Source: Chitinophagales bacterium
GTDB lineage: Bacteria > Bacteroidota > Bacteroidia > Chitinophagales > UBA2359
Direction of reading: 5' to 3'
DNA: 64,000 bases
Assembly (NCBI GenBank): GCA_041392475.1
Contig: JAWKLZ010000002.1
Span: 1,124,501-1,188,500 of the forward strand
Under the pieces are notes generated by a model. The model was not told the origin of the DNA. It saw only the letters and a program-made list of their open reading frames with translations, and searched no databases. Below are positions 26,764 through 37,500 of the stretch, piece after piece. Made by a program: the position numbers and the translations under genes. How positions within the stretch are numbered: the first letter of the stretch is position 1; each line of letters starts with the position of its first letter.

Positions 26764-29700
26764 TTACTGCTTCACCACCTTAGCCCTCACATTACCTTCA
26801 CCCGTTTCCATCGAAACAAAGTACCAACCTACAGGATAAGTCCTCAAATCCAATTGAGTCGTATTTTCTCCTTGTACTACCTCAATCGTTTGACGGTACA
26901 ACATACGTCCACTGTAATCGTAAAGCACGATGTCAATTGTTTCGGATTGTGATTTGAAAAGGATATTCACAAAATCTTGGGTCGGAACGGGGAACATTCT
27001 CTGAACGGTCAATAAAGTAGATTCTCCGATAATTTGCGAACCCAAATCACCCTTTGCTCCGCCACCATTTGATAATACAGTTACAGCCTCATCATCTTCC
27101 ACAGCCGAAGCACCATTTCCATTTTCAGGAGTAGAGTCAATATCGTTTTCATTGGCAGCAATTACCTCCGCATAAGCGGTTACGTCAGTACCAGAATTGA
27201 GTGTAAACAAGGTCAATTGAAGCGTAGCCGTTTCACCAGGCTGCAAAGTGCCGATGTTCCAAGTTTGAAACCAAAGATTGTAACTGCCTTTGCTTTCTAT
27301 TTTGCTGGTAAACGCCATGCCTTGAGGTACAGAGAAATCAACGACTACGCCCGAGGCTGCTGCTGCGCCATTGTTGGCAATATCCAAAGTAAAAGTCACA
27401 TTTGTCCACGGTGCAAGATTGTTGTTGCTTGCGGTCATCGTTGCCTCCAAATCAATGTCTGTACTTCCCGCCAAAATCAAAGTTGCTTTGGCCTCATCGT
27501 CTTCATTTGGCGTTTGATTGGTATTGTTGCCAGGCGTAGAGTCCGAATCATCTGGACTTGCAGTTTGAACCTGTGCAAAGTAGTTAATTGGAGTAGTGAA
27601 AGTACCTACCATTACATCAATGTTCAAAACAGCCGTTTCGCCACTATCCAAATTGCCGATAGACCAAGTACCATCGTTGTTGTATGTACCTTTTGCAGTA
27701 GTCGCTTCAATCAAAGTCAATTCACTTGGCATTTGGTCTTCAACGGTGACACCTATTGCATTGGCAACCCCTTTATTTACCACCGTAATCGTGTAAGTGC
27801 GTTGGTCGCCCGCTTCTGCGGTGCTGCTACTAAAGGTTGTACTCAGTTCAATATCCACATAATCAATAGTTGTGTCGGGTAAAATCACCACACTGTCTTC
27901 GTCGTCTTCTTGTGGAGTCGTTCCAGAATTGTTGTCGGGCGTAGAATCCACATCGTTTTCATTGGCGGTTTTGACCTGTGAGAAGTTGGTCATTGGCAAT
28001 ACAATCACATCTACGGTGACATTGATGGTCAAAGATGCTGTCACACCTACTCCCAAATTGCCGATGTTCCAAATTCCTGTTGCATTGTTGTAAGTTCCTT
28101 TTGAAGCCGTTGCACCTATGAAGGTTAGATTTGAAGGCAATATATCTTCAACTGTTACGCCTGTTGCTTGAACCGTTCCATTGTTTACAATCGTCAAGGT
28201 ATAAGCAATGGCATCTCCTGCCTTTGCAGTGCTGACGCTTGCGGTTTTGCTGAGAGCCAAGTCAATATCGTTATTATTGCTTCCTGCGGGAATGATGGTC
28301 ACAGAATCTTCGTCGTCTTCTATAGGGATACCTGCACTATTGTTGGGTGTAGAATCGAAGTCGTTTTCATTAACAGCTTTCACTTGTGCAAAGTTGGAAA
28401 TCGCAGCACTGTTGTTCAAGACAAACAGGGTAATATCGACTGTCGCTGTGGCACCTGCATTGAGGTTTCCAACCGTCCAAACACCTGCCCACAAATTGAA
28501 GTTTCCTTGTGATTCGTTTTTGCTAGTAAACGCCATGCCACTCGGCAAAGAGTTAGCTACTTGAACGCCTGTTGCAGTTGCAGGGCCGTTGTTGGTGACA
28601 GTAATCGTGTAAGTTACATTTTGGTATAAATTAAATTCACTCACATTGCAGCTGATGTCCAGTTCTAAGTCAATGTCAGTAGGGGCTACGGTAGGCGAAA
28701 TCGTCACGCTTGATTCATCGTCTTCGCTTGGTGTTTGACTGCTGTTATTACCAGGCGTAGAATCTATATCGTCAGGGCTGACAGTTTGAACTTGTGCAAA
28801 ATAAGTGAGGGGTGTGACAATCGCATCTACGGTGATTTCCAAGATTAAAATGGCAGATTCACCACTCAATAACGTACCAACTGTCCATACACCACTTGCG
28901 TAAGAACCCGTTGCAGTAGAACTTCCCTGCAATGACAAACCACTCGGTAGTACATCTTCAACAGTAACGTTCAAAGCATCCGATGCACCATTATTTACAA
29001 GCGTCAAGGTCAAAGTCACAGCATCTCCCGCATCTGCAATGCTCACATTGGAGGCAACTGTCAATTCCAAATCAATCGGTGCGGGTGCAAGAGTCGTATA
29101 GGCTTCATCATCCTCATTATCAGTTTGACCGACATCATTGCCGGGTGTAGAATCGGGGTCATTATCGGGATTAGCGGTCATTACCTGTGCAAAATAAGAC
29201 ACTCCCCCTGCCAAGCCAAGTGTTGAAACAGTCAAAGTCAAAGTTGCTGTTTCGCCACTGTTCATATCACCCACTGTCCATACACCTTCTGTATAAGAGC
29301 CCATTGAAGCACTTGAAGCATTGAGAATCAAGCCAACAGGGAATACATCTTCTACCGCAATGCCTGTTGCATTGGCTGCTCCTGTATTTTCTAAGGTCAA
29401 TTCTATTTCTTGAACATGAGGGTCAGAAGTAGCAAGGGTATTGACCGTCAATTCCATGTCGACCATTGGTTGAGTAATGATGATTCCTCCTTCGTCGTCT
29501 TCGTTTGGCGTTTGGTCGGTATTGTTGCCCGGTGTTGAATCGGCATCATTGTTAGGGTTGGCTGTTTGGACTTGTGCGAAATAGTTGATAGAGTTGGTGA
29601 AAATATCCACGATTACATCAATATTCAAAATTGCCGTTGCTCCACTGTCCAAATCTCCAACTGTCCAAGTTCCACCAGAATAAGAACCCACTACGGTCGT

Positions 29701-31608
29701 TGCTTCAACAAAGTTCAATTCACTGGGGAATACATCTGCAATGGTTACTCCCGTAGCGTCTGCATCCCCGTTGTTCGTAAGCGTTAAGGTCAAAGTCGCT
29801 GCATTTCCTGGGTTGGCACTACCAATGCTTGATTCAACCGTCAATTCCAAATCTACTGTTGGTTGGCTAATCGTTACCGCCGTTTCGTCGTCTTCATTGT
29901 CGCTTTGGTTGCTGTCATTGCCGGGCGTAGAATCGGTATCGCTTGGGCTTGCCGTTTCTATTTGAGCAAAATACGTAACAGGAGCAGTCAATGTTCCTAC
30001 GGTTACGTCTATCTCCAAAGTCGCAAATTCTCCATTGTTCAAGTTGCCCACTGTCCAAGTATTGCCTGAATAAGAACCCATTGAAGGAGTTGCTCCTGCA
30101 AAGGTCAATCCACTCGGAAGTACATCTTCAATGGTAATCCCCGTTGCATTAGCAGGACCAGCATTCGCAACGGTCAGCGTCAAAGTCCGTGTATCACCAG
30201 CATTGGCCGACGGATTATCCACCACTGCGTTTAGCGTCAAATCTGCCACATTTGCCGTTCCATCAGTTGATATGGTCACGCTCGAAATATCGTCTTCATT
30301 TGGATCGTAGTTACTTGGAGTAGAATCAACATCGGGAACATTGGAGGTACGAGCCTCGCAGGTGTAGATATGTGTACCTGGTTGAATGACCGCAGCAGTA
30401 ATTTCCATCGTTTGTGTTTCAAAAGGAGGAATATCACCAATTACCCAAACTCCCAAAGCATCCAAAAAATAGCCCATTGAGAGTGTACTACTTATGTAAG
30501 TAAACTCATTCACAGGAAGAATCGCTCTGATTTTGGTATTGTAGCCCACCGTAGGGCCTTTGTTTTCTACGTGCAGAATATACGTGACATTGCTGCCAAC
30601 AGGAACAACGCTAGATTGGCCTGGTGCCAACTCTAAAAACAACTCTAAGTCTATTTGCAAACCTATCACATCTAAACTTTTCATGTCGTCTTCTGTCGTC
30701 ACACCGTTGTCAGGCGTAGAGTCCACATCTGTTTGATTGGTGGCGATGACCTCCGCCGTTGCAGAAATAGTACCGCCCACAACCACTTCCACATTGATGA
30801 GCAAAGAACGGGTCACATTTTTGGCAAGGTTGCCGATGTTCCACACGCCTGTTACAGGGTTATAGGTAGTTTGGTCATTGGTATTGCTGACGTACTCCAC
30901 ATAATCTGTTGGCAATGGAAAATCAACTTTTACTCCTGTTGCATCTCCTGGCCCTTTGTTGGTGGCACTCAAAATATAGGAAAACTCTTGTCCAGCATTG
31001 GTTTCGGTGTGGTTGGCAGTAAGAGAAAGTTCGATATCGACATCTTGATTGGTGTTTCCGCCACCTCCACCTCCGCCGCCAGTGCTACCCGAACCGTAGG
31101 TAATAGTTACGCTTGCCTCATCGTCTTCTGCGGGAATCTGTGTGTTGTTGTTGGCAGGAGCAGAATCGATGTCTGTTTCATTGGCAGTTTCTACCTCTGC
31201 AAATAAGGTGAGGTCGATGTTCACATTCAGTACAAAAAGCGACAAAGTCAAAGTAGCACTTTGACCACTTCCCAATGTGCCTACATTCCACATGCTTGTC
31301 CACACCTCGTAGTTTCCTTGTGATGCTGTGGAACTCGTAAATGCCAAGCCGCTTGGAAAAGGAGCATAAACGGTGACACCTGTTGCTGCATCGGGCCCGT
31401 TGTTGGTAAGAGTTAAGGTAAAGTCGTTGTTGGTAAAAACCGTGTAGGCAGTTGGATTGGCGGTCATGCTCAGTTCCAAATCTATGCTATTCAACGCTGC
31501 AATGGGATTTGGGATAGGATTTACTGCATTGATTTGGTGTGTCATAAAAATCATTGCAACGATACACCACACACGGAGTACTTGAGTGAAAATAGAAGAG
31601 TGCTTCAT
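26764..31608 (-). CDS. Giant DUF11-repeat surface protein with T9SS type A sorting domain
   Basis: The 1614-residue protein begins with a signal peptide (VWCIVAMIFMTHQINA, about residues 12-27). Eleven DUF11-type beta-sandwich repeats of ~125 residues follow, each closing with an acidic motif of the form DxDSTPxN...EDDE. These resemble Ca2+-binding loops of adhesive repeats. A Gly-rich linker (SGSTGGGGGGGG) separates the first two repeats. The C-terminal ~85 residues (LLTVQRMFPVPTQDFVNILF ... YDYSGRMLY) are a T9SS type A sorting domain, which directs export and surface attachment. Two paralogues are in the window. The likely role is a stalk or adhesin on the cell surface; no catalytic domain is seen. 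Confidence 0.9.
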   Translation of the reverse strand: MKHSSIFTQVLRVWCIVAMIFMTHQINAVNPIPNPIAALNSIDLELSMTANPTAYTVFTNNDFTLTLTNNGPDAATGVTVYAPFPSGLAFTSSTASQGNYEVWTSMWNVGTLGSGQSATLTLSLFVLNVNIDLTLFAEVETANETDIDSAPANNNTQIPAEDDEASVTITYGSGSTGGGGGGGGNTNQDVDIELSLTANHTETNAGQEFSYILSATNKGPGDATGVKVDFPLPTDYVEYVSNTNDQTTYNPVTGVWNIGNLAKNVTRSLLINVEVVVGGTISATAEVIATNQTDVDSTPDNGVTTEDDMKSLDVIGLQIDLELFLELAPGQSSVVPVGSNVTYILHVENKGPTVGYNTKIRAILPVNEFTYISSTLSMGYFLDALGVWVIGDIPPFETQTMEITAAVIQPGTHIYTCEARTSNVPDVDSTPSNYDPNEDDISSVTISTDGTANVADLTLNAVVDNPSANAGDTRTLTLTVANAGPANATGITIEDVLPSGLTFAGATPSMGSYSGNTWTVGNLNNGEFATLEIDVTVGTLTAPVTYFAQIETASPSDTDSTPGNDSNQSDNEDDETAVTISQPTVDLELTVESSIGSANPGNAATLTLTLTNNGDADATGVTIADVFPSELNFVEATTVVGSYSGGTWTVGDLDSGATAILNIDVIVDIFTNSINYFAQVQTANPNNDADSTPGNNTDQTPNEDDEGGIIITQPMVDMELTVNTLATSDPHVQEIELTLENTGAANATGIAVEDVFPVGLILNASSASMGSYTEGVWTVGDMNSGETATLTLTVSTLGLAGGVSYFAQVMTANPDNDPDSTPGNDVGQTDNEDDEAYTTLAPAPIDLELTVASNVSIADAGDAVTLTLTLVNNGASDALNVTVEDVLPSGLSLQGSSTATGSYASGVWTVGTLLSGESAILILEITVDAIVTPLTYFAQVQTVSPDDIDSTPGNNSSQTPSEDDESSVTISPTVAPTDIDLELDISCNVSEFNLYQNVTYTITVTNNGPATATGVQVANSLPSGMAFTSKNESQGNFNLWAGVWTVGNLNAGATATVDITLFVLNNSAAISNFAQVKAVNENDFDSTPNNSAGIPIEDDEDSVTIIPAGSNNNDIDLALSKTASVSTAKAGDAIAYTLTIVNNGTVQATGVTVEDILPSNLTFIGATASKGTYNNATGIWNIGNLGVGVTASLTINVTVDVIVLPMTNFSQVKTANENDVDSTPDNNSGTTPQEDDEDSVVILPDTTIDYVDIELSTTFSSSTAEAGDQRTYTITVVNKGVANAIGVTVEDQMPSELTLIEATTAKGTYNNDGTWSIGNLDSGETAVLNIDVMVGTFTTPINYFAQVQTASPDDSDSTPGNNTNQTPNEDDEAKATLILAGSTDIDLEATMTASNNNLAPWTNVTFTLDIANNGAAAASGVVVDFSVPQGMAFTSKIESKGSYNLWFQTWNIGTLQPGETATLQLTLFTLNSGTDVTAYAEVIAANENDIDSTPENGNGASAVEDDEAVTVLSNGGGAKGDLGSQIIGESTLLTVQRMFPVPTQDFVNILFKSQSETIDIVLYDYSGRMLYRQTIEVVQGENTTQLDLRTYPVGWYFVSMETGEGNVRAKVVKQ

Positions 31609-32182
31609 GAACTTAGATTTAATAATATTTGAATAAAATTAAAATGTTAACAATTGTATTTTAACTTCAACTGTTAATTATGCTTTTGTATTCAAATCGG
31701 GAAAGTTCGTGTGGGGGCACTTACTAAGTGGATAAATTGGGGGTTGTTGGTCTTACTTTTTTTATGGTTGGTTTTCGAGCTACGGTTTGATGATGGAAAG
31801 GTTACAAATTTGTTGCCAAAGTGTGAGTACTTGACTAAATAGATTTGATTGAAGTAGAAGTTTAGTTGAAGATAAAACACAATTAACTTGGAATATCAAG
31901 ATATGATTTTCATGTATTTGAAGGGAAATTGAAAAATATTATTTATGGAAAAAGAGGAGCACCATGCTCCAGATTCAAGTTCATTTGTTCTACACGAAAT
32001 TTAATGGCTTCAATTGGTTCGGGATAACCAATAAAATAATGTTTCGTTTCATAATTTTCTACCAAATTTGCTCTATTGTTTTAACTTTTTAGTTGGTTGA
32101 TTGGTTCAGCTTTGTTTCTATCAAAATGAATAATAGGCTGTATTTCAAAAGCGAAAACTTTTATATTCAATCCATTCCAACC
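31609..32182. other. Intergenic region without supported genes
   Basis: This stretch holds the leader of the DUF11 gene, including the segment shared with its paralogues upstream of the start. No convincing open frame or RNA gene was found. The region further right, to 32345, contains the interleaved inverted repeats listed separately. Confidence 0.5.
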
Positions 32183-32263
32183 GTTGCCAAAGTCTGCAAC
32201 TGTTGGCAAGGTTTCCATTATAGCGAAAACTTTGGCAACGATTTCCAATCTTGCCAACAGTTG
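32183..32263. repeat. Interleaved inverted repeats of the CAACTGTTGGCAAAG family
   Basis: Arms in order: GTTGCCAAAGT (32183-32193), CAACTGTTGGCAAG (32197-32210), ACTTTGGCAAC (32229-32239) and CTTGCCAACAGTTG (32250-32263). The first pairs perfectly with the third and the second with the fourth. The order A-B-A'-B' permits a pseudoknot or alternative hairpins. Related units occur near 26602, 26722, 38163, 44900, 46755 and 49119, all in intergenic DNA. Confidence 0.75.
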
Positions 32264-32345
32264 AAGCGGTCTGAAGTGGAAAAGGAACTTTGTGAATCTG
32301 TTTTTCCTATATGAAAGATGTGGGTTTAGTGTGTGTTTTAGCATT

Positions 32346-34397
32346 TTAATACAACAAACTAACAAACCCTGCTTTTTCCTTCAATATTCCACTACCTATT
32401 GTTTGATATTGAAAGAAATAGGCATAAATTCCCATCGGTTGAGTTTCAAAATCAAGCATTCCATCCCAAGATTGAAAGCTATCTGTGGTTTCAAATACCT
32501 TTTTGCCCCATCGGTTGTAAATAGTTAATTGAAGAAACTCAAAGCCTTTTCCTTCAATATGAAAAACATCGTTGTACCCATCTTGATTGGGGGTAAAAGC
32601 TGTGGGAATAGCGATTTGAATGGGAATAGGTAAAACTTCTACAAAAATAGCATTGATTTTAGTGCATCCATAGGCATCTGTTAGGGTGACTTCATACAAA
32701 GTGTTTTCTAAAGGACTTGCAGAAGGAGTTTGGAGTGATGGATTGTTGAGGGACTGCATTGGTGTCCATTGGTAGGAAATGGCATCTGAGGTGTTTAAGA
32801 CAACCTGTTCGCCTATTTCAATAGTGATAGTATCTAATGAAAAATCATTTGTTCCGCACACCATTTCGTCTTCTATACAGATGTTAATAGGTGGGTTTAT
32901 GCCCCCTACATCATTGGTGAGAATTCCTGGACTACCAATCCGTTGAGGGCTGTCAAAAGCTTCCAAATAAGATTGAAAATCTCCTTCTACTGTTTTTGTA
33001 GAAAATAAAATATCAGTAAAACTACAATCCGTCAATACTCCTTCATTATCGGTTTTAAGCAAAAATATGGAACTGCTCAAGTTATCTTCCTTTTGAGTTC
33101 CTACTAAAAAAATATCTCCATTTTGTGCTATTGAGAGAGAAGATGTCGTAGTAGCAGTCATTTGGTTGTGGAGTTGAGGATAGGCTTTTGCCCATAAAAT
33201 ATTTGCGTTGCTGTCTATTTTCATCAAAAATACATCTTGGTTTTTGGGTATCTGGCTAGAAGGGGATTCCATATAACCCGCTACAATGAAGCTTTCTTTA
33301 TTGGCATCTGCAAAAAGAATATCCGTCGCTACTTCATGGTTTGGGGTGCTAAATGTTTTGGTGTGTTTTTCTCTCAATGGCTGAATAACAAAACTTAAAG
33401 AGGAGGAATCTTCAACTGTATTAATATAAATGTCTTTGCTACCATTTCCATAAGAAGTGCTATAACCTACATTAATATATAGAGAGGGTTTTTGAAAAGA
33501 CGGTAAACCTATACTACGGTACAAAATATCTTCTCCTTCCCCCCCCATTACAACATAATCATTCCATCCCCAAATAAAAGCATCCATATTTTCGGGTTTC
33601 AATGGGTCATAAGTAGTACCTATACGGATAAAGTTTCTATCATCATCATTGATGAAACTACTAATTTTATAAAAATAAGGAATATCAAGGGAGGGGTTGT
33701 TATCTTGAAAAAAAAATGTCAAAGGAAAACCTGAGCCAGCAGTAAGTGGATTCCCTAAAGAATCTACATAAAAAGTAGCAGCAGTAAGATTGGGACCTTG
33801 GTAGTTTACTAAAGCAGTCATTCCTATTTTGGTAGTTTCATTAAAAGGACTATCACTAATGTCCATGACTTCTTCTTCGAAAATGCTTCCAAATATTTTT
33901 TCCCACAATATATTTCCATTTTTATCAGTGTTCAATACATAAGCATTTTTTAAAGTAACATCTTCCGTATTGAGGGCTTGGTGAGTAGTAGCACAAAGTA
34001 TCAATTGATTTTCCGTCCTTTCCAATACGCCTACATTGGCTTCAGGCGCTATTAAACTGCCATATTTTTTCGTCCACAAGGTTTTGCCATCCATATTCGT
34101 TTTGATAACGATGATTTGGGTATTTCCTGTTGAGATATTTGTACTTGTACCTGTGATGATTAAATGATTGTCTGATGTGATAAGTAAACTGGTTCCTCTT
34201 TCTATTTCATTGGAGGAAAAAGTTCTAAAAAAAGTTTCTTGGGCGAAAAGAGAATAACTATTAGATATTAAACAAAATAACATTAAACAAAACAGATTAT
34301 TAATCAAATACTTAGGATTATTTACTATTCTTTTTTGAAGGGATAAAAAGAGGTGAAAATTCACTGAGGTTAAAATTATTAATAAAAGAGTAATCAT
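32346..34397 (-). CDS. T9SS type B (gliding-motility-associated) sorting-domain protein
   Basis: The C-terminal ~85 residues (IPTAFTPNQDGYNDVFHIEGKG ... IYNRWGKKVFETTDSFQSWDG) form a type B T9SS sorting domain. A short Ig-like/PKD-like domain precedes it. The bulk consists of repeats such as 'TDKNGNILWEKIFGS' and 'KIDSNANILWAKAYPQ', a beta-propeller-like region common in Bacteroidota secreted proteins. I take ATG 34397 (MITLLLIILTSVNF) as start; the alternative at 34526 begins 7 bp after the Nudix-SIR2 gene and adds 43 unlikely residues. The signal peptide may instead begin within FCLMLFCLISNSYSLFAQ. Exported, function unknown. Confidence 0.8.
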   Translation of the reverse strand: MITLLLIILTSVNFHLFLSLQKRIVNNPKYLINNLFCLMLFCLISNSYSLFAQETFFRTFSSNEIERGTSLLITSDNHLIITGTSTNISTGNTQIIVIKTNMDGKTLWTKKYGSLIAPEANVGVLERTENQLILCATTHQALNTEDVTLKNAYVLNTDKNGNILWEKIFGSIFEEEVMDISDSPFNETTKIGMTALVNYQGPNLTAATFYVDSLGNPLTAGSGFPLTFFFQDNNPSLDIPYFYKISSFINDDDRNFIRIGTTYDPLKPENMDAFIWGWNDYVVMGGEGEDILYRSIGLPSFQKPSLYINVGYSTSYGNGSKDIYINTVEDSSSLSFVIQPLREKHTKTFSTPNHEVATDILFADANKESFIVAGYMESPSSQIPKNQDVFLMKIDSNANILWAKAYPQLHNQMTATTTSSLSIAQNGDIFLVGTQKEDNLSSSIFLLKTDNEGVLTDCSFTDILFSTKTVEGDFQSYLEAFDSPQRIGSPGILTNDVGGINPPINICIEDEMVCGTNDFSLDTITIEIGEQVVLNTSDAISYQWTPMQSLNNPSLQTPSASPLENTLYEVTLTDAYGCTKINAIFVEVLPIPIQIAIPTAFTPNQDGYNDVFHIEGKGFEFLQLTIYNRWGKKVFETTDSFQSWDGMLDFETQPMGIYAYFFQYQTIGSGILKEKAGFVSLLY

Positions 34398-34532
34398 AGT
34401 AATTGGTTTTTCAAAAAGTTGTTTGCTTATGTCAAAAGGCAAAATAAGGAAGTGGTGCTGAAAAAGTATTTGTATGAGGCTTTTTATTCTTTGATTGGAA
34501 CTGTGATATGATTGCTGAACATTCACCTTCTT

Positions 34533-37500
34533 CTATGCAAAATACTTGAAGTATATTTCACTCAACTTAGCATTATAGCTTTCCTTTAAGAACTTTCGGA
34601 TAGCATCTTTGATATAATCAATCTTAGACAATGCTTTCAAAATTACTTCATCATTAAAAAACAATATCCATTCAGGTTTAAGTTCTCCTTCAAAATTCTC
34701 GGGGTCTAATATCCATTGAACTATAAGAGGTAAATCATTATTTTCAGTTAAAAAAGAATACTGTTTTTTACTTACATTATTGTAAAATATTATTCTTACC
34801 AAGAAATTGAGATAATTCCATGGGCGGAGGTCATTAGCCTTAAAAGGAAGCCCTAGTTCATTTAAATGTCCGTCATTAATATACTTAAAAGTCTTTTCAC
34901 TATTCTCTAAAAAAAGAGAAAAGTAGTCATATTCTTGATATTCTATTGCCCCTAATTTAACTGCCATGAAATAAAATTCTCTATCAAAATTTTCTTTTAG
35001 TTCTTTATTGATATAATCTAAAAATAAGTGTTGATAATTTTTATGAATAATACTCCAAAAAGGTAGAATTTGAATTGCATAAGCTATACACTTTTCTCTT
35101 GGACTTATCCTTTCTAATATTCTTTTAATTAATTTTTCAGAAGTAATTCTGAAGGTGGGCTTTGATTTGATAATAGCTGAGCAGACTTGTTTAACAGGTT
35201 TTTCAATCCAAATGTTATCATTTATAGCAAACTCAATTAATCTACTAATATTATCCTCTGAAAATAAATACATTTGCTTTTTGAAAAAACTTATTGAATA
35301 TTTATCTTGCTGTAAATGGACAGGGTCACTTACAGTAATATGGTCAAATATTGATTGGATTAATACATTTAGTTCTTTTTTATTAATAGTATCAAGTTTA
35401 GCATAAGATAAAATTAATAGTAAGGTTCGATACATATCTCTATACCTAAACTTAAAATACTGACTATTATTTATTTGTTCGTATAGAATTTCATTCTTGT
35501 AAATTTTTCTTCCCCAAAATTTAACTATTGTGTGGTTAGATTTAAAAAAGGTTTCACTATAATCGATTATTTTTTTCAACTCACCTTCCATAAAATTTAA
35601 GAAGACAACTTTATACCTCTCTAATAAGTCATATAAAGTCTCAGGATTAGTATGAAGTATAGCTGCAATTAGGTGCAAACTATGAAATTCATGAATTTTT
35701 TGTTCATATTTATTGTCTGTCATATAACTCACAATTAACCCTTCCCAATATTTTATTGCTATCTTTTTAAAATCAGATAATTCATCTTCAAAAAGTAGAT
35801 TTGTCGTATAAAAAACAAATAATACAGAAAATGCTTCATCTATTTTTCCAATATTGTACGGACCTGATTCTGTACCTCCTCTTATATATCTCTCGTATGT
35901 ATTTTTTACTTTGTCCAAATTATTATCTATGATATTGCTTGTCTCAACAAATAAATCTCTATTTTTAATACTAATTAAGACATCTTTTACTTGCTTCTCA
36001 ACAGGTAATTTTTGAATAATCGCATCAATATCTATTTGATTTATTTCTTCTAATATTACATCTCTAATATCCTTGCCAACTTCACTTGTATAGAGCGTAC
36101 CATTAACAAATCTTTTCAGTTTCACTATATTGTATTTGCAAATAAAATATAATATATAATTTTCTTCTAACCAACTATCTCTACTTAATTTTTTCAAAAT
36201 AAAATAAGCCTCATTAAAATTTCCAACTTTAAAATGTCCATAAGATTCTCTCAAATCATGGTTATTAAAATGATTAGTAGCTAATTTTATAGAGAGGTTT
36301 TGTTTTAAATTGGTTAGCAAGTTATTAAAATCAAGGCGATAGTAAAGACATTTAATGCAATCACAAGTCTTATCAGAAAATAATACAACTCTATTATGAT
36401 TCTCATTAGAATCATCGTTTTTTCTCCTAATGCAATGAATATTGCTATCATTTAAATGTTTGAATATTGATTTTATTTTCACTTCAAAAGACCTATCATT
36501 CTTTTTCATGCACTTTTCATATAGAGTATTTTTATATGTTATTCTGCCTTTTTTAGTTCCAACTTTTGTTAAAAATTCAATTAACTTTTCATTTTTAGTT
36601 TCTAAATGAAAACCTTCGGTATATTTAGCATATGAGTGTCTTGAAGTATTTCTTACTGTACCTTTGAATGGAGTTAATTGCACAAGAAATCTTGGAGGTA
36701 TAGATGGCAAATATTTGAACCTTTGCAGAGAGGCGTACATACTATCATGTATATGTAGTTGGTTATTATCATCACTATACTTGTCGTAAAGACGAATTAA
36801 TTCTAAAAAATTCAACGTTTGTTGCCCCTTACTATCTAAATTTTCTTTTCCATATTTTCCTATAAATTTTAAATATTCTTCAATTTCATTATTATACCGC
36901 AAAGGCTGTATCCCTTTATTTTTTAAATATTCTTTTCGTTGATAGGAAAGTTCGTCTAAACAGAGAAGATAGGCAGGCTGAAAATCTCCTTGTAAAATAT
37001 GCCGTATTCGTTGAATAATTGTTTTTAGGTTATTATCACTGAATGAAAAACCTACAAACAATACAACTTTCGAAGCAAAAATGCCTCTAATAAAGCTTTC
37101 TATGAGTGGAAAATTTTTAGAGTAATCAATATAATCTTCTTCTGTTAAAACCATATTTAATTCCTCTAAATCTCCATGCATTTTTATAAGAAGATTTGAG
37201 GTCGCAGAATAGGGTAAGTCTTTATCTTTCTTAACAATATAATATGAAGAAGCATCCTCTTTTACTGCCTGTTCTAATAAATCATCATAATTAGTAGTTA
37301 TAATATGCAAAGGGTTTAATTTCACAATAGCTTTGTGAATTGAGTTAAAGTGAGTTTGTTTATATTTTAGAATACTTCGGATTTTTTCATTGTATTCTTT
37401 TATAGTTCTATCATTTTTATACAATTGAGGAATCACTTGATAATCGTTTTCCCAATCTTCTATATCACTATCTTCTTTTAGTTCCTTAACCAATTCTCCC

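Noticed and set aside
26446..26952. 168-codon plus-strand open frame downstream of the T9SS remnant
   Set aside because: Its sequence is the reverse strand of the DUF11 gene's end and of repeat-rich 3' flank DNA.
27217..31206. Long open frames on the plus strand opposite the DUF11 gene
   Set aside because: They mirror the repetitive minus-strand coding sequence, recur at the same repeat positions and lack start signals or known domains.
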